DNA of 64,000 nucleotides from JAYZDK01 sp964604165 (GCA_964604165.1 CAZRYF010000011.1:1-64000); one strand, 5' to 3'; shown: positions 9,346 through 19,595, numbered from the stretch's first letter. Notes: generated by a model from the sequence alone, not told the origin. Translations and numbers: made by a program.

Positions 9346-10298
9346 CCTCTGACGCGCTGTTCGGTGGACTTTCCAGGACGGGTCTTTGGAAGGGTCGCCC
9401 ACAGACCTGCGATGATGTCATCCACGCCCATCATCCCCTTCGGCACCACATCTTCATAGACCGCTTGAAAGGAGGCATGCTCCAGCCCGCTCACAAGAAA
9501 CGTCCAGATCCACTCTCGATGAAGTGCAGCCAGCAGCTCGTGCCGTCGGGTGGGAGAAAGCGGCTCCCCAAGCACCCGCTCAAAGCTGTCCAAGTCAAGC
9601 TCATCCTGGTTTCGAAGCAGCCCCGCCATGGCCTGGAGCAAGCCATTGAATTCCTCCACGGACTTCTCGATGTCACCGGGGGCCATGGTCGAGGCGAGCT
9701 GCCTAATCAGCACTGCATCCAGTCGAGCATGCTGGGCTTCTTCCGTCCAGTGAAGGCGGAAGACCCTGACAAACCCTGGGTCCAAGTCGGCTTCCTCGTC
9801 GCGAAAACACTCCACATAGTGCCGCTGCGTCAGCCACTCCACAGCGAGGATCAACATGTAGACGGCAAACGGGGAGTGGGAGCAGACGTGGCGGGCCACC
9901 TCTTCTTTCTCGGGAAGCTCTCCAGGACGGAAGCCAAGCCCCTCTTCCAGGAGGTCTTTCATCATCGCAAACATGCGCTGGTGCTTGACCTCTTCATTGG
10001 AGAACCCAAGCAGGGCACCCAAGGCATCTGAGTCCTCGTGCACGTAGCCAGTGGCGCTCGCGCAGGTCTGCTGGATGACGAACTGCTCTACAAACAGAAA
10101 GATGTGGGCATAGCTGAATCCGCGCACCTGGTTCAAGGAGAGAATCTGCTCCGCGGTCATCCAATTCGGCAGCTCGTTTCCGCAGAGCCGAGCCGGCAGG
10201 AAGCGCTTGTCAAGGTTGAAAGCCAACCCGTCCAGCGCCTCCGAAAAGGACCAGTTGGCTCTCTCTGACGCGACGCGGCAAAGCGCAAAGTTGTCCAT
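9342..10298 (-). CDS. AurF-like diiron oxygenase / ferritin-like enzyme
   Basis: A 318-aa all-helical protein with two ExxH metal motifs, E103-V-K-H106 and E187-A-Q-H190, plus candidate ligands Glu71 and Glu154. This is the pattern of the p-aminobenzoate N-oxygenase AurF family of non-haem diiron enzymes. The substrate is not predictable; the family includes arylamine N-oxygenases and many uncharacterised members. It is upstream of, and translationally coupled (TTGA) to, a lipoprotein gene, and divergent from a histidine kinase gene 49 bp away. Confidence 0.72.
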   Translation of the reverse strand: MDNFALCRVASERANWSFSEALDGLAFNLDKRFLPARLCGNELPNWMTAEQILSLNQVRGFSYAHIFLFVEQFVIQQTCASATGYVHEDSDALGALLGFSNEEVKHQRMFAMMKDLLEEGLGFRPGELPEKEEVARHVCSHSPFAVYMLILAVEWLTQRHYVECFRDEEADLDPGFVRVFRLHWTEEAQHARLDAVLIRQLASTMAPGDIEKSVEEFNGLLQAMAGLLRNQDELDLDSFERVLGEPLSPTRRHELLAALHREWIWTFLVSGLEHASFQAVYEDVVPKGMMGVDDIIAGLWATLPKTRPGKSTEQRVRG

Positions 10299-10346
10299 GG
10301 CCTTGTCTTGAACCTGTGGGGAGATAGAATCGTATCAGGACAAACG

Positions 10347-11432
10347 ATGACAGACCAGCAAAGCAAAGGTTGGATGGGCATTGATGCCAGGAGCCTCCTG
10401 GCGTGCGTCTACGACCACAACTCCCTCCTGATTTTGTCCTGCACTCCGGAAATCGCCTGTCTTTCCGGGCAGAAACAAGACGCCCTGGTGGGCAGGTTCG
10501 TGATTGATCTCTTCGCGGGAGAGTCCCTGGAAGCCCTGGGAGAATTTCTCAGAAGCAAGGACCATTCGACCCCTCTCACCTGCAAGCTGGCCACGGCGGA
10601 CGGGGCAGGGTCCTGCGTCGCGGTGACCGTCTCCAATCCTGACTCACGTGGGGAACAGACCTTGATCTGCGTTCCCGTCGCAGACGATGGACCAAGAATC
10701 GCCCGCCTGGAACGCACCGTTCACGAGCTTGACCAGCAGAACGAGCGCCTCAAGGATTTCACCAATCTCCTGGTGCATGACCTGCGGAATACGCTGCATA
10801 CGATCAGCAGTGGCATCGACCTGCTCCAGGCCCGGCTGGCCAACAACCTGGAGGACAGAAATCGCCGACAGGTGGGCCGAATTTCCAGCGCCGCCGCCTC
10901 CATGACCGGTACTTTGGAAGGGGTCATGCAGTACCTTCGTTTTGAAGTGGGCGCCTTTCCACTGGAGTTGACGGACCTCAACGCGCTGGTCGATGCACTT
11001 GTGCTGAATACTGCCACCGCCCATTCCAGGGAAATCCAAATTCAACGGACCCATGACCTGCCATCCGTCGTCTGCCAGCGCCAGCTCATTCAAGAGGTCT
11101 TCCACAACCTTGTAGGCAACGCCATCAAGTACAGCGAAAGAGAGCCCGTGGAGATTGAAATCGGACTGGAGAGATCCCAAGACGACCTGCCGGTGATTTT
11201 CGTCCGTGACAATGGCGTGGGCATCGAGGCTACAGACCTGGAGAGCGTCTTCACCCCCTTCAAGAGGGCAGATCACCGAGGCCTCAACCAACAGGGCACC
11301 GGCGTCGGAATGGCGCTGGTCAAGAAGATCATTGAGAGCCATGGAGGGGCGATCTGGCTGGAGTCCCGGGTCGATGAAGGCACGACCGTGCACTTCAGTC
11401 TCAGCGAACACCCCTCCCCCGGAGAGGCCTAG
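10347..11432 (+). CDS. PAS-type histidine kinase
   Basis: A 361-aa soluble kinase starting at ATG 10347 behind a CAGGA site; an upstream TTG at 10308 is less likely. Residues about 12-115 form a PAS-like sensor. A short coiled coil follows, then an atypical H-box L-L-V-H-D-L-R-N (His144) and a HATPase domain with N-box H-N-L-V-G-N-A-I-K-Y and G-boxes. It is followed after 5 bp by a receiver-only protein, its probable partner. Confidence 0.87.
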   Translation: MTDQQSKGWMGIDARSLLACVYDHNSLLILSCTPEIACLSGQKQDALVGRFVIDLFAGESLEALGEFLRSKDHSTPLTCKLATADGAGSCVAVTVSNPDSRGEQTLICVPVADDGPRIARLERTVHELDQQNERLKDFTNLLVHDLRNTLHTISSGIDLLQARLANNLEDRNRRQVGRISSAAASMTGTLEGVMQYLRFEVGAFPLELTDLNALVDALVLNTATAHSREIQIQRTHDLPSVVCQRQLIQEVFHNLVGNAIKYSEREPVEIEIGLERSQDDLPVIFVRDNGVGIEATDLESVFTPFKRADHRGLNQQGTGVGMALVKKIIESHGGAIWLESRVDEGTTVHFSLSEHPSPGEA

Positions 11433-11437
11433 CAGAC

Positions 11438-11827
11438 ATGCCCAAGCGCATTCTGGTGGTGGACGACAACGCGTTGGCGCGGGAAACCACCGCGGACATG
11501 GTGGAGTTCTACGGGTGGGAAGTTGCAGAGGCCGCCAGCGGGCTGCAAGCCCTGGAGATCCTGAGGAGCAGCTCCTTCGATCTCGTGCTCATGGACTGTG
11601 AAATGCCGGACATGGACGGCATGGAGACCACACGACTGGCACTGGAACAGGCAGAAGGCAGTCCGCCGGTGGTGGTTGCGATTACCGCCCACCAAGGGGT
11701 CGATCATGTCCGGGCCTGCCGGCTGGCCGGCATGCAAGAGCACCTGGGAAAGCCCTTCAGCCTGAAGCGCCTTGGTGAGCTGCTCTCCCGGTTTGAGGAG
11801 AAGAGCCCGTCCCCTACAGAGGCGTGA
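11438..11827 (+). CDS. Single-domain response regulator (receiver only)
   Basis: A 129-aa CheY-like receiver. Asp9/Asp10 form the acidic pocket, Asp53 (in L-M-D-C-E-M-P) is the phospho-acceptor, and the K-P dipeptide near the end (G-K-P-F) is the conserved Lys. There is no output domain, so it probably acts by protein-protein contact or in a phosphorelay. It is encoded 5 bp after the PAS kinase and its 3' end overlaps the convergent GH5 gene by 14 bp. Confidence 0.92.
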   Translation: MPKRILVVDDNALARETTADMVEFYGWEVAEAASGLQALEILRSSSFDLVLMDCEMPDMDGMETTRLALEQAEGSPPVVVAITAHQGVDHVRACRLAGMQEHLGKPFSLKRLGELLSRFEEKSPSPTEA

Positions 11828-13322
11828 CCTCCACCTGTACCTCCCCCTGGGCGCCCCCTGAACATCGAATCGTCTTGCTCCCAGCATCATGGACACATTG
11901 CATCGTGGAGTCCGTCGCCGAAACCTGCACGCTGCTGGCCCCATAGAATTCAACCGCCGGGAGGAAGAACACAGTCTCTCCCAGTGAGGGGTCATGGGTC
12001 CAGCGGACATCGACCCCTGTGCTGGACACCTGGAACGAGATGGGCTGTCCCGCAAACCGCCTGGGCTGTGGACGCACGCGAAAGTTGTCCCGCAAATGAC
12101 CCGAACCGTCCAAGATGCTCAGATCCTCCCCGTTCCATCCGTCCTTGTCCGCCTCGGTCCATCCCGGGGTGACATTCCACTGGGTCCCCGAAGCGAGATT
12201 GTCGTCCAGGCGCTCGTATTGAAGGTCCACGTAGGCCAGCCCGTTCCAGGTGCCGGCCGGCACACCAAACTCGCCCACCAAGAGCGGCACATTCCACTCC
12301 GATGCCTTCTCAGTCATGGTCTGAAAGCCGAGGTCCGTCGCCAAGGAGAGCCCTGACCACGCATGGGTGGTGAGCACCAGGGTCTCGTAGAAATGGGGAG
12401 CATAGACAAAATTGTCAAAGGTCGGCTCAGCCAACCCGGTCTGTAGAGCGCCGGAGTTGGTGTCCGCGTGACCCTCGACGAAGAGGATCGCATCCGGGTG
12501 CTCGGCCCGAATCGCCACCGCTGCATCCTCATACAAGGGGGAAAGCTCGCTGCTCTCCCATCCCCAAGGCTCGTTGATCAGGTCATATCCGATCACTCCT
12601 TCCACACCTCCAAGTCGCTGGGCGAGCTCGGCCAATACGGCCAGATACCTGGTTCGCACGCCGTGGGTGTCAGCGTAGAAAGCAGAAAAGGCGTCGTGAA
12701 CATCCACGTCCGTGGCCACAAGAAGTCCCCAGGAGGCACAGCTCTCGGAGTTGTCAGGCGTGTCGAGGCTCGCCCCTGGAGGAATCGCCCAGGGGGGAAA
12801 CCCGTCGCCGCAACCCCCGGCGAGATGGCGCGAAAAGCCATCTTGGTGAAAGTCTATCACCACATACATTCCGCGGGCCCAAGCCGCCCTGGCAGCTGCC
12901 TCGATCGCGTCCAGATAGGACGCGTCCCGGGTCCCGTCTGTGGGTTCGTAGGCCTCCCAGGTGAACAGAAGGCGCACAGCGTTGAAACCCAACCCAGGAA
13001 GGGAATCCAGTGCGCTCTCCTCCTCAAAAGGCAGGTAAGGCGGCACCTTGGAAGCCCCAGAGAGGTTGATTCCCCTCAAAACCACCACCCCCCCCTCCGG
13101 GTCCACAAACCAGGGACCTTCTGCTCTCAAAAAGGGACCGACGGGCGGAACGCTTGTGTCGACTCCGCTGTCATGGCCGCTGTCCGTGTCGGCCCCGCTG
13201 TCCGTGTCGGCCCCGCTGTCAACGGCGCTATCCGTGTCCGGGACTTGGGACTTGTCCCCGTTGTCACCAGCTCCCACGCAGCCGAAAAAGAGAACGGAGA
13301 CTGCAACAATAAGCGAAGTCAC
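11814..13322 (-). CDS. GH5 lipoprotein, endoglycoceramidase-like
   Basis: A 502-aa predicted lipoprotein (lipobox F-F-G-C15, then a D-T-D-S-G repeat linker 28-57). The catalytic TIM barrel shows an F-H-Q-D-G-F-S-R block, acid/base Glu251 in L-I-N-E-P-W-G and nucleophile Glu351 in V-G-E-F-G. The F-H-Q-D and G-D-G-F-P-P-W-A pattern plus a C-terminal beta-sandwich resemble endoglycoceramidases, which cleave sugar heads from glycosphingolipids; other GH5 beta-glycanases are possible. It starts at GTG overlapping the upstream aminotransferase stop (GTGA). Confidence 0.85.
   Translation of the reverse strand: MTSLIVAVSVLFFGCVGAGDNGDKSQVPDTDSAVDSGADTDSGADTDSGHDSGVDTSVPPVGPFLRAEGPWFVDPEGGVVVLRGINLSGASKVPPYLPFEEESALDSLPGLGFNAVRLLFTWEAYEPTDGTRDASYLDAIEAAARAAWARGMYVVIDFHQDGFSRHLAGGCGDGFPPWAIPPGASLDTPDNSESCASWGLLVATDVDVHDAFSAFYADTHGVRTRYLAVLAELAQRLGGVEGVIGYDLINEPWGWESSELSPLYEDAAVAIRAEHPDAILFVEGHADTNSGALQTGLAEPTFDNFVYAPHFYETLVLTTHAWSGLSLATDLGFQTMTEKASEWNVPLLVGEFGVPAGTWNGLAYVDLQYERLDDNLASGTQWNVTPGWTEADKDGWNGEDLSILDGSGHLRDNFRVRPQPRRFAGQPISFQVSSTGVDVRWTHDPSLGETVFFLPAVEFYGASSVQVSATDSTMQCVHDAGSKTIRCSGGAQGEVQVEVTPL
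13160..13240. repeat. 18-bp tandem repeat encoding D-T-D-S-G-A linker
   Basis: Repeated units of about 18 bp (gtgtcggccccgctgtcc type) encode the Asp/Thr/Ser/Gly spacer behind the lipobox of the GH5 lipoprotein. It is a second linker style besides the pure Asp-Ala tracts. Confidence 0.7.
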
Positions 13323-14587
13323 GGGTCCTCTGTTGCCTGGGGCTCCGGGGGCATCGCCCCACCTCCCCCTGTCCAGCCGACGGTCGGCTGGACTTTGGCC
13401 CCAGCTCTGGCCTGGTTGAAGACTCGCGTGATCGCCTCACAAGTGTCATCGAGTTCCGCATCCGTCAGCATGTTGTGCACCTGAAACACCACACTTGTTT
13501 CGCCAAGTTCATGGGCCACCGGCAGGGGTCTGGGCGGTCTGAGATCGTGAACTTCAAAGGCCTTCTCCCGATAGATCTCGCTACAGCTCCCAGAAAAACA
13601 CGGCACACCCAGTGCGGTGATCTCCTGAATGATGCGGGCCCGGTCCCACCCCGGCTTGAGCCGCTTGGGCTTCAGGTAGCAATAAAATCGGTAGTAGGAG
13701 TGCACGATGCCAGCTCGAGGCATTGGGACCCGAACCAGGTCGAATTGCCCAAGATGGGAGGCGATGCGGGCGCCATGGCTTCGACGAATCTCAAGCCAGG
13801 AACCAACGACCTTCAGCGCCTCGCGCCCCACCACAGACTGCACTTCCGTCATGCGAAAGTTGGTCCCAAAGTCCTCGTGTTGCCAGCGGAACCCGGGTGA
13901 ATGCTCCTTGTGGTGGACTGTATCGTAGCCCTTGCCGTGGTCCTTGAAGGACCAAAGACGCTTGAACAGGCGCTCGTCATCGCAGGTCACCATGCCCCCC
14001 TCCCCCGCGGTGGTCATGATCTTGTCCTGGCAGAAAGAAAAGGCTGACATATGGCCCAGGGAGCCGACCATCCTGCCGTCGAGCATGGCTCCGTGGGCCT
14101 GCGCAGCATCCTCAATGACCACCAGGTTGCGGTCTTCAGCGAGCGCCATCAGGGGGCCCATCTCCACCGGCCAACCGGCCAGGTGGACCGCGATAATGGC
14201 CCTTGTCCGATCCGTTAGGACCGGCGCCACAGTGGCTGCGCTGATGTTCCCACTCTCGCGCTCTACATCCGCAAACACTGGACGGGCCCCCATGCGCACA
14301 ATCGCGCTGGCGGAGGCCACAAAGGTGCGGGGAGTGACCACAACCTCATCGCCAGGACCAATGCCCATGGCATAGAGCGCCGCTTCAATGGCCACCGTGC
14401 CATTGGCCATGACCACACCATGCCGAGATCCTACCCAGTCGGCGAACTCTCGCTCAAACTCCCGGCCTTCTGTCCCGGTCCAGTAGTTGACCCTGCCCGA
14501 ACGAAGCACCCGGCTTGCAGCTTCCACCATCTCATCGGTGAAGGCAGGCCAGGATGGAAACGGTGTGTCTCGCAGTTTCTCGATCAA
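13319..14587 (-). CDS. DegT/DnrJ/EryC1-family PLP aminotransferase
   Basis: A 422-aa protein from TTG 14587, which has GGAG 6 nt upstream; the longer open frame would intrude on the divergent bacterioferritin gene. Family features are N-G-T-V-A-I-E-A-A-L, the D-A-A-Q-A-H-G segment, S-F-C-Q-D-K with the PLP Schiff-base Lys, and G-E-G-G-M-V. Members transaminate keto-sugars for polysaccharide or antibiotic sugar synthesis. The last 20 residues are Gly/Pro-rich and atypical. No sugar-nucleotide genes adjoin it. Confidence 0.87.
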   Translation of the reverse strand: MIEKLRDTPFPSWPAFTDEMVEAASRVLRSGRVNYWTGTEGREFEREFADWVGSRHGVVMANGTVAIEAALYAMGIGPGDEVVVTPRTFVASASAIVRMGARPVFADVERESGNISAATVAPVLTDRTRAIIAVHLAGWPVEMGPLMALAEDRNLVVIEDAAQAHGAMLDGRMVGSLGHMSAFSFCQDKIMTTAGEGGMVTCDDERLFKRLWSFKDHGKGYDTVHHKEHSPGFRWQHEDFGTNFRMTEVQSVVGREALKVVGSWLEIRRSHGARIASHLGQFDLVRVPMPRAGIVHSYYRFYCYLKPKRLKPGWDRARIIQEITALGVPCFSGSCSEIYREKAFEVHDLRPPRPLPVAHELGETSVVFQVHNMLTDAELDDTCEAITRVFNQARAGAKVQPTVGWTGGGGAMPPEPQATEDP

Positions 14588-14741
14588 TGCGGACTCCGAG
14601 GGACGAAGACTAATGAACGCCAGTGGCCGTAGCAACACCAATCCCTCACCGCAGCGCAGCAGAAGGGGCTCCGCCGCGAGCCGCCCGAAACCATGGCAAA
14701 CGGCCTCACAAGGAGCTAAGAGTCGCGTCCCGGAGAACCGC

Positions 14742-15185
14742 ATGGAAGAACTGGACACTGAACGAACCTGCTGCATTCTCAACGAGATTCTCGAGTACGA
14801 ATTGGCCGGAGTGGTGCGCTACACCCACTACGGCTTGATGGTGACAGGGCCCTACCGCCAACCCATTGTCCAATTCATGAAGGACCAGGCCACCGAATCG
14901 CTGCTCCATGCGCAACAAGCCGGTGAAATCATCACAGGACTGGGGGGGCACCCGTCCCAACGTATCGCTGAGATTGAGGAATCCTACCGACATGACATTC
15001 GGCGGATCCTTGAGGAGAGCTTGCAGCACGAGATCACGGCAGTCGGTCTCTATCGGCAGCTCCTGATGGAAGTCGAAAACGACAGCATCTACCTGGAAGA
15101 GTATGCTCGCACCATGGTCGGACAAGAGGAGATGCACACCCTCGAGCTCCGCAAGATGCTTCGTGACTACTCGGAAACCGAGTAG
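14742..15185 (+). CDS. Bacterioferritin-like protein
   Basis: A 147-aa four-helix-bundle protein from ATG 14742 with GGAG upstream. Predicted ferroxidase ligands include Glu20, Glu52/His56, Glu97 and the E129-E-M-H132 motif, as in bacterioferritins and related ferritin-like proteins that oxidise and store iron. It does not obviously carry the haem-binding Met. It is divergent from the aminotransferase gene and followed by a PhoX-like gene after 18 bp. Confidence 0.83.
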   Translation: MEELDTERTCCILNEILEYELAGVVRYTHYGLMVTGPYRQPIVQFMKDQATESLLHAQQAGEIITGLGGHPSQRIAEIEESYRHDIRRILEESLQHEITAVGLYRQLLMEVENDSIYLEEYARTMVGQEEMHTLELRKMLRDYSETE

Positions 15186-15203
15186 CAGAAAACAACCGCA
15201 CGC

Positions 15204-16562
15204 ATGAACCGACGCGATGCCCTCAGGCTTGGATCCGTCTGCGGCCTGGCCTTGTGGGTGACCGGATGTCGCACAGCCCAGCGCCAAGGTGCGCGGCTTC
15301 CACTTGCCAGGCACCCCAGTGGGTTGTTGGAGCTACCTCCCGGCTTTCAAGTCCTGGAGCTTCAATCCGCAGGCCAGGCCATGACGGATGGACACCCGGT
15401 CCCCGAACAACCGGATGGAATGGCCTGTTTTTCCACAAATGACGGGCGCTGGGTGTTGCTTCGCAACCATGAACTGTCGACTGCAACCCTCATGCGAACT
15501 TGGTACGATCAGATTCCAGGCATGGACGGACGTGTTGTGCCGGAGCCCCGAGCAAGCGCTGATGCGTTGGGGGGCGTCACGAGGTTGGTGCTAAACCCGA
15601 CCCGCCTCAAGTCAGACCTCTTGGCCGGCCACCTTTCCACCGACAGCCTGGAGTCATCCAACTTCGTCTTGGCGGGAACGGACTGCAACTGCTCGGGCGG
15701 AATTGTGTCCGGGGGATGGGTCAGCTGCGAGGAGTCGAGCGAGCCGGGTCATGGCTATGCCTACCTGACCCTGCCCACGGATGCGGCCCTGACCTCCCCC
15801 CGTCGAATTCCCACTTGGGGTCGATTCCACCGGGAAGGAGTGGCGGTCGCGCCAAACGGAACCGTCTACCAGACGGAGGACCGATCGGACGGGTGCCTCT
15901 ACCGCTTTGTCCCAGACACCCCCAACCCCTTTGGGAAGGGCCAGCTCCAGGCCTTGTGCATCGAGGGCGTACCCCACACCCACCCTTACCCTCAAGGCCC
16001 GAGAAGACACCAAGATCCTGCCTGGCCCGATGGCCAGACCTGGCAGGTCCACTGGGTCGACATTCCAGATCCAAGCGCATCCACCAAGACCTGCCGCACC
16101 CAGGCCCACGCCCTGGGCGCGACCCGGTTCTGTCGAAACGAGGGGATTGCCTGGAGCAGCGGGTGCTGGTTCGCCGCCTCCACTGCGGGCGCCGCAGGAG
16201 GAGGACAGATCTTTCGCCTCGATGAGACAGGTTCCAGGCTGACGCTGGAGCTCGAGGTCGTGGACCGAACGAGGCTCTCCTGTCCCGACAACTTGTGTCC
16301 CACCCCTTGGGGCGACCTGCTGATGTGCGAGGACAACTACGAGATTGCTGGTGGCGCCACCCACCAGCACCTGCGCCTCCTGGGCGCCACCGGCAAGGTG
16401 TCAGACTTTGCCCGCAACCCCAAGAGCTCCCCCAACGACCCCGGCCCGGAATTCTCCGGCGCGTGCTTCTCTCCAGATGGTTCCGTGCTCTTTGTCAACC
16501 TGCAGACCCCACTCCACAAGACCGTGGCGATCGCCGGTCCCTGGGAGTCCCTACGCCGTTGA
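15204..16562 (+). CDS. PhoX-like (DUF839) protein, Tat/lipoprotein signal
   Basis: A 452-aa protein. The N-terminus has a twin-arginine (N-R-R-D-A-L) and a lipobox W-V-T-G-C22, suggesting Tat export of a folded lipoprotein. The body resembles the PhoX/DUF839 family of beta-propeller phosphatases: R-N-H-E-L early, E-D-R-S-D-G-C-L-Y-R-F, C-E-D-N-Y and a C-terminal S-P-D-G-S-V-L-F-V-N-L-Q. Characterised PhoX enzymes use an Fe/Ca cluster to hydrolyse phosphate esters; activity here is not assured. Confidence 0.82.
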   Translation: MNRRDALRLGSVCGLALWVTGCRTAQRQGARLPLARHPSGLLELPPGFQVLELQSAGQAMTDGHPVPEQPDGMACFSTNDGRWVLLRNHELSTATLMRTWYDQIPGMDGRVVPEPRASADALGGVTRLVLNPTRLKSDLLAGHLSTDSLESSNFVLAGTDCNCSGGIVSGGWVSCEESSEPGHGYAYLTLPTDAALTSPRRIPTWGRFHREGVAVAPNGTVYQTEDRSDGCLYRFVPDTPNPFGKGQLQALCIEGVPHTHPYPQGPRRHQDPAWPDGQTWQVHWVDIPDPSASTKTCRTQAHALGATRFCRNEGIAWSSGCWFAASTAGAAGGGQIFRLDETGSRLTLELEVVDRTRLSCPDNLCPTPWGDLLMCEDNYEIAGGATHQHLRLLGATGKVSDFARNPKSSPNDPGPEFSGACFSPDGSVLFVNLQTPLHKTVAIAGPWESLRR

Positions 16563-16569
16563 GAGACCT

Positions 16570-18420
16570 CTATGGACAGGGCCAAGACCCCAGGTTCACC
16601 AGGTTGTCCGCCTCATCGCACTCGTCCAGGACGTCGTCCGCATCTCCTCGCACAAGCAAGTGCCCACTTCCCCAAGCTTGTCGGCTCACGACATAGGGGC
16701 CAAACCAACGAGAGCCTCCGCTTCTCAAGCCAGGGATGGACTCTCGGCCCACCTCGGCTCCTGCCTGCAACACCAGGTCGAAACCCAACGCATCGATTCG
16801 CCCGGTGTTGGAGAGAGGCACATGAATCTCTACAGCCTCCTCCCCACAGCGGGCGGTGCAGATGGAGGGTTCGCCCACCTTTACATTGGTCTGCCAGTGG
16901 GCCGGGCCCAGCTCAGTCCCCGCCGTACGAAAGTTGTTCCAGGTAAGCCAATTCTCCACCTGCACAGGGGGTATGGATCCGTCGTTGTCTACATTGGTGA
17001 TGTGGTAGCTGTATTGATTCCAAATGGGACGTGCAGGCGCCCAGGAATCCTCCAAATCACCAATGACCGTGACGCCGTTCCACCCAGTAAACGTGTAGTC
17101 GTTGCCCACAAGAATGATCTCGGAGCTGTCGTCGTTGTCCACGTCCGCCACCAGGGGATACTCCATGAGCGTGCCCGAGGCGTGGCCATCCAGCTGCAAG
17201 CGGACCTGTCCATCCGTTCCGTTGTAAATCCAAAGATTCAGTTCATCTGCGTAGACCACCTCGGCAGCACCGTCCCCTTCGAAGTCAAACACGCTGCTGC
17301 CGGTCTGGGAGCTGGAGAGATCCTGTGTGCTGTTGGACCAGCGAACGGTGCCATCGGTCTCGAAGAGAGAGTACTGCCCCGAGCCAGCCACGCCGACTTC
17401 CGGCTGGCCATCCCCATCGAAGTCCGCCACAGTGGGCGGGCCGCCGTTGCCCCCCCCCGGAATGGCCGTGCTCCAACCCTCCGTTCCATCATTGAACGTC
17501 AAGCGCACGACCCCGTCCCCGGATCGCACAAGGTCCGGGTCCCCATCCCCATTGAAGTCACCCACCGCTGCCGCGTGATCATGGACCGGGTCATTCCACA
17601 GAATGGTCCCATCCAGCCCATAGACCGTGCGGCCTGCCACCACATCCAACTGACCATCTCCATTCCAATCCACCGCAAAGGACATGCGATGAGGACCGCC
17701 AAGTCCTTCTGTACCCACAAAGAGGAGGTTGCCAGAAGCATCGAAGACCTGGCGCCCGAAGAGAACCTCGGCGCTTCCGTCTCCGTCCAGATCGGCAATC
17801 GCAGGGCAACCATAGGCCCTGGTCTCGCTACCACCCGCCCAAAGGAAGCTCCCATCGCTTCCGTGGACACACACCACCGCAGCGGTGGTCCCGGCAGCGC
17901 ACACCTCAATGGTTCCATCTCCCGTGAGATCCCCCAGGGCCACCCCCCCTGAACCGTAGAACCCGTGGCCGCCAGCTTCAAGAATGGACCACAAGGTGCC
18001 AGTCCCATCCCCAGCCACAGCGTTCAAGGCGCCCGGACTGGAATAAGACCCATTCGCAAAAGTGGTAAAGACCACCTCGGGGGTATCGGCCCCATTGACC
18101 TGCCCGTCCTGGTTGTCATCGTTCAGGTTGCCCACTGCCGGAGCCGCCATGATGTCGTCGTAGCCAGGCTGAACTGGATTCGTGTTCCATTGCCACTCCA
18201 CCTCAGGTTGGAACGTGCCCACCCCAGGCTCTCTGAGGCAGGCTTCATCCACCGTGACCACGGCCAGCTCCCCCCGGTCGAACTCCGCACAATCCGGAGG
18301 GGCGGTATCTCCTGGGGGGAGATCGTTTTTTGGGTGTACCTGGTAGTCCGAACAACCGACGCCCATCCCCAAAAAAAACAGCAGTGGCCCCATGGGGGTC
18401 CGACGGCGCGAATCCATCAC
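16570..18420 (-). CDS. FG-GAP/VCBS-repeat lipoprotein with CARDB-like C-terminus
   Basis: A 616-aa predicted lipoprotein (G-V-G-C23). From about residue 85 to 480 there are repeated FG-GAP/VCBS-like units of the form V-A-D-F-D-G-D-G-Q-P-E and G-D-L-T-G-D-G, which bind calcium and build a beta-propeller. The C-terminal 120 residues look like an immunoglobulin-type CARDB domain (P-L-S-N-T-G-R-I-D, D-E-C-D-E-A-D-N). It is probably a surface adhesion or structural protein. Its ATG overlaps the upstream ferritin-like gene stop (ATGA). Confidence 0.82.
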   Translation of the reverse strand: MMDSRRRTPMGPLLFFLGMGVGCSDYQVHPKNDLPPGDTAPPDCAEFDRGELAVVTVDEACLREPGVGTFQPEVEWQWNTNPVQPGYDDIMAAPAVGNLNDDNQDGQVNGADTPEVVFTTFANGSYSSPGALNAVAGDGTGTLWSILEAGGHGFYGSGGVALGDLTGDGTIEVCAAGTTAAVVCVHGSDGSFLWAGGSETRAYGCPAIADLDGDGSAEVLFGRQVFDASGNLLFVGTEGLGGPHRMSFAVDWNGDGQLDVVAGRTVYGLDGTILWNDPVHDHAAAVGDFNGDGDPDLVRSGDGVVRLTFNDGTEGWSTAIPGGGNGGPPTVADFDGDGQPEVGVAGSGQYSLFETDGTVRWSNSTQDLSSSQTGSSVFDFEGDGAAEVVYADELNLWIYNGTDGQVRLQLDGHASGTLMEYPLVADVDNDDSSEIILVGNDYTFTGWNGVTVIGDLEDSWAPARPIWNQYSYHITNVDNDGSIPPVQVENWLTWNNFRTAGTELGPAHWQTNVKVGEPSICTARCGEEAVEIHVPLSNTGRIDALGFDLVLQAGAEVGRESIPGLRSGGSRWFGPYVVSRQAWGSGHLLVRGDADDVLDECDEADNLVNLGSWPCP

Positions 18421-19129
18421 AGGTTGAAACCTCTCACCCAGCGCCTGGATTCTGAGACATCCAACAAGAATGCCTCAAACCCAGGAAAAACCAGGTCCTC
18501 CAGGGAGTCACGAAACAGGCGAAGGCGACTGCTCCTGGGGAGGGTTCCCAAGGAGGAGGACTCGGCATCCGGATCCTCTGCCTTCGATCCACTGAACAAC
18601 TCCCCGGTCACCGCGGCTTTCAACATCCAGGGCACCAGAGCCTCCACATCGTGCATCGGCCCCTTGGAAGCCTCGTGGGAGAGAAGCGCCCAGCCGATGC
18701 GCCCATGGTTGATCTCGTCCCGGAGAATCTCCTGCACCGTGTCGTGCACCAGGCCCGGCCGGGCACACCGAAGCATCTCTCCCAGCACAGCCGCGCTCAA
18801 GGTCTCGTTTATGCAGCAGGTATGCACAACCTGCAACAACAGTCCTCTGTCCTGTCTCGCAAGGTGGGGTTCCACTTCCAGCTCCGGAATGGGCGGCGAC
18901 TCCATGCGACCTCCAAAAGCTCGGACCAGCTTGAGACACAGGGCAATGTGGCGGGCCTCTTCTTCCGCGGCTTGCTTGGAGAGTTCTACCACCACCCCAG
19001 GCGCTCCCTGGCCCTCCAGGTCCCGGGCAATCTGTTGAAAACGACCCGCCGCGATGGCCTCCGCTCTCGCGCGAAAGGCCCAGACACCGGCCGCCCGCTT
19101 ACGGATCGGCACCGGAAGGGAAGCCAGAC

Positions 19130-19133
<4 letters not shown>
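18417..19133 (-). CDS. Ferritin-like diiron protein
   Basis: A 238-aa helical protein with ExxH motifs E59-A-R-H62 and E140-I-N-H143 plus Glu25 and Glu110 as likely metal ligands. It is a ferritin-like protein of unknown substrate. I placed the start at TTG 19133 because it overlaps, as TTGA, the stop of the Cys-rich tail of the upstream lipoprotein; an ATG at 19208 would force a 79-bp overlap. It precedes the FG-GAP lipoprotein. With the AurF-like and bacterioferritin genes it makes three diiron-type genes within 10 kb. Confidence 0.65.

Positions 19134-19595
<462 letters not shown>

Noticed and set aside
16345..17952. 535-codon plus-strand ORF opposite the FG-GAP lipoprotein
   Set aside because: Shadow frame without domain-like sequence; the minus-strand gene has a lipobox and repeats.
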